Assembly (NCBI GenBank): GCA_019914995.1
Contig: CM034126.1
Location: forward strand, 997,001-1,061,000
DNA from: Acanthochlamys bracteata
Lineage: Eukaryota > Streptophyta > Magnoliopsida > Pandanales > Velloziaceae
DNA: 64,000 bases
Reading direction: 5' to 3'
The notes below the pieces were generated by a model. The model did not search any database. It saw only the letters and a list, made by a program, of their open reading frames with translations, and was not told the origin of the DNA. Position 1 is the stretch's first letter; the number at the start of each line of letters is the position of its first letter. This document shows, in pieces, positions 56,370 to 64,000 of the stretch. The translations under genes and the position numbers were made by a program.

Positions 56370-56970
56370 AATTAATACTGCATGCATGCATTGCACTGCA
56401 ATCGATCTATATATATATTGATAAAGTTAAAATACAGAGAACTAATTAAACGACTGCCGGAGATCGATCGATTGAACGAACGGAAACTGTCGGTGAGGGA
56501 GGTGGCTGGGGAAAAGAAGCAATTAAGGTAGATAGAAGCATTAAAGTTATTGGATCCCATATAGAAAACTCTGGTTTTTGGATTTTGCTCAACCACTGCA
56601 TTGTACTGTAATGCAATGGCGTTGCTAGCTTTCATTTGCTGCATGCAGAAAAGAAAAGGAAAAAAGGGAGCAACGGGAGAAAGAGGGAGTTTTGGTGTGA
56701 GTTACTCACCACAAGACAAAACCCATCTTCAGAAACTCTCTTACACATTAGCTACTGACATGGCCGGCAACTGATCTCCAAACTTATAAAGTAAACAAAA
56801 GATAGAACCTGGCGGTAACCATTGTCGCTCGATTGTCGAGGCATGCATCTACAGATGCTACTTAGAAATTGTTATGCAGATGATGATGATGAGTTTGTGT
56901 AACGGAAGATGAAGGTGAATGTAAAAGAGGGAGCAAAGAACCAGAGACAATGCAAACAAAAGATATATAG
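56370..56970 (-). ncRNA. possible spliced non-coding transcript divergent to the GATA gene
   Basis: On minus there is TATATA near 56962-56967, then a CT-rich stretch typical of a leader, a strong donor (TTGTG|GTGAGT near 56710) and an acceptor preceded by pyrimidines (TGCATGCAG near 56645). The implied intron is only about 65 bases. Frames through it are short (a 35-codon frame upstream, about 60 after the acceptor) and match no family. I see no known miRNA sequence. This is a weak, context-based call. Confidence 0.22.
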
Positions 56971-57132
56971 AAAGTTTTATACCTAATTATATATCAAAGA
57001 AAAAAAATCCATGCGTTACTATCTCACGAGATCAACATTTCATATATGTACCAACTTCTAAAATCCTCATCGATCTAACCGTTCATTTTCATCCCTTCGA
57101 TCTCCCTCGTAAATTTCGCCACTTTAATTTCC

Positions 57133-57139
57133 TATAAAT
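57133..57139 (+). promoter_or_regulatory. TATA box of the GATA gene
   Basis: TATAAAT in CCTATAAATGGAACCCC, followed by a CT-rich start region, about 140 bases upstream of the ATG at 57272. Confidence 0.7.
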
Positions 57140-57271
57140 GGAACCCCTCTCCTTCTCCTCTCTTCTTCAACACAAAAACACTTCTACTACTACTACTACT
57201 TGTTGCCTTTAAAGTTCTAGTAATTACTTAGCATTGAGAGAGCTAGCTTAGCGCAAGTAAGCAATTAAGAA

Positions 57272-58723
57272 ATGGCATCTTCATCAAAGAACTACTTCAA
57301 CTTCTTTGGTAGCCCAAGTAATAAGGCGCCTAAGGAGAAGGATCTCATAAGCCAGCTTGAAGAAAAGAACTACGAGAACACCGGCGTCGATGTTTCGCTC
57401 ACACTTACACCTCCCTTCCCTGAACCTAAGAGGTGTTATGCCTGCGGCAGAACTAAAACACCTCTCTGGAGGTCCGGCCGTGACGGACCTAAGGTATATA
57501 TACATATACCATACACTAATATACATATAACACTATAATCTATATATATGCATATTAATTTGCAAGATTTTCTTCTGAATTAATCCATTGTGTGTTGCTA
57601 AGTTTTGATTTGATGTTGCAGACAAGCGTATGGCGCAGTTCTTAAGGTTGCACTACTACTACTTGTGATGGCAACCATGAACTTTCATTTTTAGGGTGCA
57701 CTGTAGAAAATATGCATCCTACCTTTTTATATAATTTTTCTCCCTTTTTCTTTCCTTTTGGTTTATGAAGAAGGTTTTGAGAAATTAACTTTTCTTTGAA
57801 GTAGGTTTTCTGCAAACTTGATTTGAACTAGGAATTTAATTACTACAACAAATTGAGCTTCTTAATTTGATTTTGAAACATTCTAGCTTGCATATATAAA
57901 GGGAAAGAACTTCAAATCTTTAAATGTGCATTAATTTTTTTGAGACAACTACTTAAACAACTGTTTGGAACATATGATCATTTTAAATGATTTTCATGCA
58001 TGCACCTTTATTTTGACAATTAAGACCATGTTATTGGAAATGCGATTATTTTTAGTGAAGCAATTCAAGTTATTGCCATATTAAAAAACACATAACTATA
58101 TAAACATTAAAGGATTTGGTGGTTAGAACATTCACTCTTTCGAGAAAAATAGATTTAAATTTCAACAATGCTGATTAATTTACTAAAAAATAGGAAAAAT
58201 AATGCCAATTGAAGAACATGTTGTCTAGAAAATTTAAGCCTATAGAAATTGGATTGAAAATTTTGACGATCGTATCTTTTAATTGTCGTTATCGATCTTA
58301 AAAATAAATTATTTGTCGTTATCGATCTTATATATGTTAAAAAGCATTGATTTTTATCAATTATGCGATTGTCGTGATCGTTTTATTTGTAACTAAACTA
58401 TTATCCTTCCAAATATGGTAACTAATTTTGCATACTATTTTTTCTTGTCAATAAAATAAAATGTAAATCCCTTACGTATACTCATTGCAATATTTGTTGA
58501 CAATTTTTGCAAATGCATAAGTATATGTAATTGTTATTCAGTATACTTATCCCTTTATATAGGTAGAGTTAAGAATCAATTACATAAAGTGTAAGTTTGT
58601 GAATTTCAGACAGCATGCAATGCTTGTGGGATTCGGTACAGAAAGGAAGAACAGAAGCTCAACACTGCACTGACCATTGCTCCACCAACTGCAGTTCCTC
58701 CATGTAATGCTCGCAGGTTATGA
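57272..58723 (+). CDS. small class-B GATA zinc-finger transcription factor
   Basis: Exons 57272-57493 and 58610-58723 join in phase 0 (GPK|TAC) to 111 residues. The single finger is CYAC (C55, C58), then TPLWRSGRDGPK, then CNAC (C77, C80): CX2CX18CX2C, the plant GATA type IV zinc finger, followed by GIRYRKEEQK. The 54 residues before it are Ser/Lys-rich with VSLTLTP. Short class-B GATA factors of this form bind WGATAR sites; relatives include GATA15/16/17 and the GNC/CGA1 group that act in greening, nitrogen and cytokinin responses. The LLM tail motif of some members is absent; it ends PPCNARRL. The 1.1-kb intron splits the finger, as is usual. An alternative acceptor about 128 bases into the intron would give a broken finger. 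Confidence 0.9.
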
Positions 58724-59040
58724 TGGGATCTATTTTTAGGAATGAGCTAGGATGGAAATGTTATGGAACGCTTGTGGTGCGTGCCTTGCTGTGGACTTCT
58801 CTACTTTGTGTTATATATGTTAATAATAATGTATGAAATGTGTAGCTAGCTCCTAATTAATTGGTACTACCTAATGTGTTGTGTCTTAGCTATATATAAA
58901 TGTGTATATCTTGTGCGTTGTTTCAATGTTATCATGTCATGAGATAGTTTTGGTTCCCTTTTATTCCCTTGAAAAAAGCTCTTACTAGTATTTTGTAGAT
59001 GAACATGAATAGGATTTATGTAGATAATTGACTCATATTA
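58724..59040. other. GATA 3' region
   Basis: Probable 3' untranslated region up to about 58930, then spacer. Confidence 0.4.
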
Positions 59041-59335
59041 GAGCGTCTTTTAAACTTCCCAAATTCTACTTTCTCTTGCCAGCTTTAAAGTTTCATATAG
59101 TTTATATGTTTTATTTACACAAAAAATTTAGAACTTCACTTTCACATACGGAATTATAGTTACAACTTTTTTATTTGAATACCTCATAATGCAATTCTAT
59201 ATTTTAATTTTTAACTTATTTTTAAAAATTATTGAAATATAAAACTTGAACTCTTTTTCCAATATATTTTTTAAAAAATTCTACTTCTTATTTTTTATTT
59301 TCACGAAATTTAGTTACAAACATTTGAAACACCCT
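59041..59335. repeat. MITE family B copy
   Basis: Starts GAGCGTCTTTTAAACTTCC after TTA, and ends CATTTGAAACACCC. The interior (acttcactttcacatacg, attattgaaatataaa, ttttcacgaaatttagttaca) follows the copies at 31084 and 39039 in the same orientation. Confidence 0.75.
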
Positions 59336-59547
59336 TTTAAATTCATAGCTCTAAAAGTTCTATTTGAAATATGCAATAAAGTTTATCCAAGGCATTTTTA
59401 TATACATCGTATATATATGGAAAGTATATATAGTTTGTGAAGTGGAATATCATCATTGTATCCAATAAATTAATGCCCATTAGTTGCCCTTCATGATCAG
59501 TTATGGACCAGTCAAACATAGCCTCCAGCTTGAGATCCAAAAGTAAG

Positions 59548-60065
59548 TGTCACGGTATGATTATTTTGGCTATTTTTTCCATCAAAATTGTCTTGGTAAA
59601 ATATTTTTTGCCTAGACAAAATATTTTATACATAAATTAAATTTAGAATATGGCAGAATACTCTAAATAAATGATAGTTGGCATAAATCTAAAGTAGGAT
59701 AGAGAATACTCTAGAAAGATGGAGATTTTTGTAAGGAATATTATGTAAGAACTTTCTGGACTATGTATTCTCCACGTCTGATCAAAGCAATCTCCACCGT
59801 CCGTTGAGGAGATAAAGGAGCTATAAATAGGAGGGTAAGGATTCCCATTTGGGGCAATCAAATAAGAGTTGTAATATAAGCATAGCTATATAAAGCTTTC
59901 TCTTCAAAGTTCTTTCTTGCAAGTTTTCATCTATTTTCTTAAGTCCCTTTTTGCCACAAAATTTTTAGCTATCTTTGATAGCTCTTTTGGGTAAAGACTG
60001 ACTTAGTCACAAAAAATCGTGACTAATTACCGCACGGGTCAAGGTAAAACTTTAGACCCGTGACA
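59548..60065 (+). repeat. 5' LTR of the gag-only element
   Basis: Contains a TATA-like ctataaatag near 59821-59830 and CATTTGGGGCAATCAAATAA downstream of it, a plausible promoter and start region repeated in the other LTR. Confidence 0.9.
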
Positions 60066-60100
60066 AGTGATATCAGAGCCAAGATTTTGCCAATCTCAAA

Positions 60101-61275
60101 TGGCAAGCGGAAGCGATGTTACCATCCATGAGGGAAGGGAGATTGAAAGGAGAGCTCCCGATTGCAGTCGCCAACGGAAGGAAAAGTGTAGGGACATTAT
60201 GGCGGACGTGAATGCAAGGCTCGCTAGGGTGGAGCTTGCTATGGCGGATAAGGTGGACTAGTTTGAGTAGTTGGGCCAAAGCATCGAGAAGAGACAAGAA
60301 GAGCTTCGTGGGGAGATGTAAGGTGACTTGAACGTGGTGACCGAATCATCGTCTCGCCAAGGTAAGATCCTTAAAGACTCTCTCTTGGGTGATGTGGATG
60401 CTCTTAGGAGGGAAACAGCAACTCTTAGGGAAGAGGTCGAAAGGATGGCTACCGAGTTGAGGGATGTCCGAGGGGACTGGACACTTTGCAAAATGGCATT
60501 TACGTAAGGGGCAGTTTTCGCTGTACCCTCAACTTCGACTCCTTCGAAGGTGGATGTTCCAGGACCCAAGACGTATAAGGGTGCGCGGAACGCGAAGGAG
60601 ATTGATAATTTTCTTTGGAGCTTGGAGCAACTCTTTAGGAGTACCGGCGTCATAGAGGATGTAGGTAAGATCGATCATACCACTCTTTATCTTGAAGATA
60701 CCGCAATGGTATGGTGGAGGAGGCATGCCGAGATTGAGAGGGGCACCTGCACCATTGCCATTTAGAAAGAGTTCAAGAGGGAACTCGAACGGCAATTCTA
60801 TCCGGTGAATGCCGAGGATAAGGTAAAGGCAAAGTTTCGGCACTTGACCTATCGGAGCAGTATAAGGGACTACGTCAAGGAATTTTCAAAGTTGATCTTA
60901 GAGGTCCCCGATTTTTCAGAAAGGGATGCCCTTTTTGCTTTCATGGATGGATTGCAAACATGGGCGAGATTGGAGATTCAACGTAGAGGACCTCAAGATC
61001 TCAACTCTGCCATTGCCATAGCTGAGTCCCTTATAGAGTTCCAGCAGCCTGAAAAGCATAAGCCTCGAGAAGATTTCAAGGACAATAGTGGTGAAGATAA
61101 CCAGAAAGTCAAGGAAGCAACGGTTGATCCACCGAAGACTAAGGAAGGCTCCCATAAAGGCCAAGGAAGCAATGGTAACAACCGAGGGAATAGTAAAATT
61201 TCATTAAAATGCTTTCTTTGTGATGGACCACATATGGCTAGAGAGTGCCCAAAATGGAGCACATTTCAGTCTTAA
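60101..61275 (+). pseudogene. retroelement gag with several stops
   Basis: The N-terminal third is a coiled, charged segment (ARLARVELAMADKVD, LRRETATLREEVERM). The central gag domain runs from GPKTYKGARNAKEIDNFL through MVWWRRHAEIE to the block with YVKEFSKLILEVPD and ALFAFMDGL. The C-terminal zinc knuckle is CFLCDGPHMARECPK. The frame is broken by TAG at 60259 and 60268, then TAA near 60319, TAA near 60505 and TAG near 60763. The last falls where relatives have the Trp of the W-x2-F-x4 block. From 60805 to 61275 the frame is open. Confidence 0.85.
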
Positions 61276-61499
61276 TAGAAACAATGGATGGGCCACAAGA
61301 GCAACTTGGAGAAGTAAAGATGGGTTTTTTACAACTCCATTCCGTCAAAGCCAACGATGATGTGCCGCGACGTGAAGTGAAGGGACAACCGTACGCGATG
61401 ATCTCGACCCTGCGTACATGGCCCCTTTAGTCGTCTATTTCAGATAGAGAATTAGTGATTCTAGACATTTCATTTTCTTCTTCTCTGGTGCGGACCTGT

Positions 61500-62128
61500 G
61501 CTTTGCGGTTTAATCTTCTTCAAGATCTAAGGTTAATGGGCAAGAGGTACGCGCCTTGGTGGACACAGGGGCTACCCATAACTTCCTTGAGGAGAAGAAA
61601 GCTAAAAAACTTGAAATCAAGTACGAAACTGGACGAGGATGGCTTAAAACAGTCAACTCCGAACCCAAATCAATTTTAGGAGTTGCTCGTGGAGTAAAGA
61701 CACACATAAGCGAGTGGTCTGGCATTGTGGACTTCTCCGTTGTAAACATGGATGATTTTCCGATAGTGCTTGGGATGAAGTTCCTGAATCGTGTGAATGC
61801 CATACCTATCCCCTTTGCCAATTCCATGTGGATTTTGGATGAAGGGTATATGTATATGGTACATTTGTCGCGTGAAACGAATATCCAAATTAAGACTATT
61901 TCTGCCATGCAATTCAGGAATGAGCCTACTTGTCGGGACGAGTTGCCAAAAGAAAACAAAGGGTTCAAGCAAAAGAAGCCACCCTACGAGGAGGAACAAA
62001 GAGTTCCGTTACAGCTCCGCACAATCGCGATGAGGGCATCACAAAATAGGTGGGGGAGAATGTCACGGTATGGCTATTTTGGCTATTCTCGCCATCGAAA
62101 TTGCTTTGGTAAAATGCTTTTTGTCTAG
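61500..62128 (+). pseudogene. retroelement aspartic protease region
   Basis: Opens within VNGQEVRALVDTGATHNFLE; the catalytic Asp lies in DTGAT. It continues through ILGVARGVKTHI, VVNMDDFPIVLGMKFL and the RVNAIPIPF segment, the usual RVP_2-type fold of Ty3/Gypsy elements. The frame runs on into the 3' LTR. A shift separates it from gag, which could be decay or a natural frameshift. Confidence 0.8.
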
Positions 62129-62577
62129 GCAAAATATATTGTACATAAGCTAAGTCTAGAATATGGTAGAATACTCTAGATAAAATATAGTTGGCATAAA
62201 TCTAGAGTAGGGTAGAGAATACTCTAGAAAGGTGGAGATTTTTGTAAGGAATATTATGTAAGAACTTTCTGAACTATGTATTCTTCACGTCCGATCAAAG
62301 CAATCTCCACCGTCCGTTGAGGAGGTGGAGGAGCTATAAATAGAAGGGTAAGGACCCTCATTTGGGGCATCAAATAAGAATTATAATACAAGCATAGCTA
62401 TATAAAGCTTTCTCTTCAAACTTCTCTCTTGCAAGCTTTCATCTCTTCTCTTAAATTCTTTTTTGCCACAAAGTCTTTAACTATCTTTGATAGCTCTTTT
62501 AGGTAAAGGCTGACTTAGTCACAAAGGATCGTGACTAAGTGCCGCACGAGCCAGAATAAAACTCTAAGCACGTGACA
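62061..62577 (+). repeat. 3' LTR of the gag-only element
   Basis: Matches 59548-60065 end to end with scattered substitutions. It follows directly after the purine tract. Confidence 0.9.
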
Positions 62578-62589
62578 TAAGGTATGTCC

Positions 62590-62745
62590 CATATATATAT
62601 ATATATTAGATTCAATCTTCATCCAATATTTTGATCAAGATGATATAAATAGTAAAAATTAATAAAATATTTTTATATTTTTGTGTCATCTTAATTAAAA
62701 TACCGAATGGAGGTAAAATTTTATCATATATATATATATATATTT
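62590..62745. repeat. fragment related to the 40.4-kb foldback element
   Basis: Between two (TA)n tracts it reads ttgatcaagatgatataaatagtaaaaatt and then gtgtcatcttaattaaaataccgaatggaggt. These match the centre of the foldback element (ttgatcaaattgacataaatagtaaaaatt; ttatcttaataaaaataccggatagaggt). Confidence 0.72.
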
Positions 62746-63438
62746 TTTTTTTTTTTATGATCACTTTAGAGCACTTTTTTTTCAATTTTTATACGATGAG
62801 ATTTAAAATTTAATTTTATGGTTGAATATTAATAAATACGAGTTTAAAAAACTAATAAAATTTTAATTCAACTAAATCACGAATTGATTTTAATTTGATC
62901 ATTTAGGACTTGTTTGGAAGAGCTTTTGTCCTTTAATAAGCTTTTTTTCAATTCCAAAAAAAATTATGCACAATTTTTTGTAAAGTTTTTAAAAAATTTT
63001 GAAAAGTATCAATAAAATGTAGGTTATAAAATGATTATATATATAATTCTTTTTTTTATAAATATTTATAAAATAATATATCTAAAAATTTTAATTTTTT
63101 TTATTTTAATAAGCACTCCCAAATGTTTCATTAATCAAAATGACAAAAAATATATATAGAACTTTCTGATGTCTGTTTATTTTGATCAAGTGGTTAGATA
63201 TAAATCAATTCATCATCCTCAACTTTTAATTAGATTATTAGCGGGATTTAATACGCAGAATATGTTAATTACCTTTTTGCTGGATAAGCTTCCTACTTTA
63301 CTATTACTACTTTCCTCGTTTAGTATCTAATTTCTAACAGTACTACTAGTGGGACGATTATGAAATCTATGGTATATATATTTCTGCATCTTAGAACCAC
63401 TATGTTTCGATTATTACTTCGCTCATTTTTTGTCGGTA
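62746..63438. other. AT-rich spacer
   Basis: A MITE-like unit opening GACTTGTTTGGAAGAGC lies at about 62905-63125. The rest has no recognisable content. Confidence 0.4.
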
Positions 63439-63671
63439 GGGACATATTTACTTTATAGATAAAGTGAGTAAAATAAGTTTTTTGAAAATTAATTTAAAAA
63501 TAAATAAAAATTAAAAATATTTAATAAAAATAAAATTATATATTAATTTAATATTTATAGTAAGTTTTAAAAATAAAATTTTTTAAAAAGTTTATTAATA
63601 CAAAAATTTTATTTTAATTTTTATATATATTTAATATTGAAATTGAATTTGGAGGGTTGATAAATACGCTC
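63439..63671. mobile_element. MITE family A copy
   Basis: Opens GGGACATATTTACTTTATAGAT and closes GTTGATAAATACGCTC. The interior follows the MED6-intron copy closely, including ataaagtgagtaaaataag against aaaaagtgagtaaagtgag, and taatatttatagtaagttttaaaaataaa in both. Termini are more worn here. Confidence 0.8.
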
Positions 63672-64000
63672 TATAAGTCTTATAAGATTAATTTCACTAG
63701 GATGGTTACCCAAAATATGTGAACTATACTTTTTGCAAAATGTAAGACTTAGAGTAGATATCCTTTTGCGAATTAGGACTACTAACTTTCTGCAAGTACC
63801 GTATTCATTTATCGAACCGTAAATGCTAATACTTCTACTAGTGGGATTACTGTGACAATCCTTTAATATAGGGATCTATATATGGGTACGGTGTTTTAAT
63901 TTATAAGTTTATATATAAAAATTCTTATAATATTTATTAAATGGTATGAGCGTGATAAGCTATGTTCTTTTTAATGGTATAAGCGTGCAGTTAAGGAAAA
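63672..64000. other. right-edge spacer
   Basis: No gene or repeat recognised. Confidence 0.4.

Larger units (their letters stand above)
59548..62577 (+). mobile_element. Gypsy-type LTR element with only gag and protease (TR-GAG-like)
   Basis: LTRs 59548-60065 and 62061-62577 (about 517 bases) start TGTCACGG and end GTGACA. A primer-binding-like TGATATCAGAGCC (60068-60080) follows the first, and the purine tract GGTGGGGGAGAA precedes the second. TAAG occurs on both outer sides (59544-59547 and 62578-62581). The 2-kb interior reads gag (from ATG 60101) with a retrotransposon gag domain and a CX2CX4HX4C zinc knuckle near 61213-61250, then an aspartic protease region with ALVDTGATHNFLE near 61550-61590. 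Reverse transcriptase, RNase H and integrase are absent, with no obvious deletion scar. Stops interrupt gag, so it now depends on other elements in every respect. LTRs differ at scattered sites, so insertion is not very recent. Confidence 0.88.

Noticed and set aside
56372..56644. 90-codon minus frame as a protein gene
   Set aside because: The first ~60 residues are weakly gene-like, but no domain is known and the rest is AT-rich; listed only as part of a possible non-coding transcript.
60258..61262. long frames antisense to gag
   Set aside because: Shadows of the retroelement coding strand, which carries the zinc knuckle and gag motifs.
61510..61999. 152- and 107-codon frames on minus
   Set aside because: Antisense to the protease region with its DTGAT motif.
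46138..64000. tRNA or rRNA genes
   Set aside because: I looked for GGTTCGAATCC-type B boxes and clover-leaf arms; GTTCGA-rich patches at 31865-31975 and 38225-38325 do not fold into a tRNA by eye.

Overview
The window is nuclear DNA of a flowering plant, most likely a core eudicot. It is AT-rich and its genes carry many short introns with GT-AG borders. All recognisable proteins are plant families: PYL, NAC, class-B GATA, VQ, HIPP, plant U-box and allantoin synthase. Two LTR retrotransposons and many small AT-rich MITE-like repeats fill the space between genes. I see no operons, CRISPR arrays, rRNA or convincing tRNA.

Layout. 1-1.7 kb: 5' end of a probable plastid-protein gene (minus), running off the left edge. 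3.5-9.0 kb: a dead NMD3 (60S ribosome export adaptor) copy on plus, split by a Copia element with a perfect 5-bp target duplication. 10.0-13.4 kb: MED6 (minus, 5 exons, 252 aa) with a MITE in intron 4. 17.1-17.8 kb: PYL abscisic acid receptor (minus, 2 exons). 21.4-24.2 kb: two RIN13-like copies in tandem (plus), the first decayed and the second open. 24.7-25.8 kb: HIPP metallochaperone-like gene with a GC-AG intron. 26.2-26.8 kb: LEA group-1 gene (minus) with ABRE sites. 27.1-30.0 kb: bifunctional allantoin synthase (minus, 6 exons) with an internal peroxisomal signal. 33.9-34.5 kb: VQ protein. 35.1-35.6 kb: thaumatin-like pseudogene. 36.0-37.3 kb: U-box E3 ligase. 42.2-42.7 kb: ALMT pseudogene tail. 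43.4-46.1 kb: SIN2-type mitochondrial DAR GTPase (minus, 8 exons). 47.1-49.3 kb: NAC factor (minus, 5 exons). 57.3-58.7 kb: small GATA factor. 59.5-62.6 kb: Gypsy-type LTR element coding only gag and protease.

The genes are independently transcribed. Several belong to families tied to abscisic acid or drought (PYL, LEA, U-box, NAC, the ALMT relic), but nothing in the sequence shows that they form a functional cluster. The long gaps (about 5 kb at 37.3-42.1 and 7.4 kb at 49.9-57.3) consist mainly of decayed MITE-like units. Several of these have TTA, TAA or ATA target duplications and termini like GGGCGTGTTT, which suggests PIF/Harbinger-type elements.

I found no clearly new biological system. 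The most informative observations are the nested retrotransposon in NMD3, the allantoin-synthase exon that opens almost at a PTS2 signal, the HIPP GC-AG intron, the gag-protease-only LTR element, and a large diverged foldback repeat near 40.4 kb. All exon borders were drawn by hand from reading frame, splice signals and remembered family sequence. No alignment was run.
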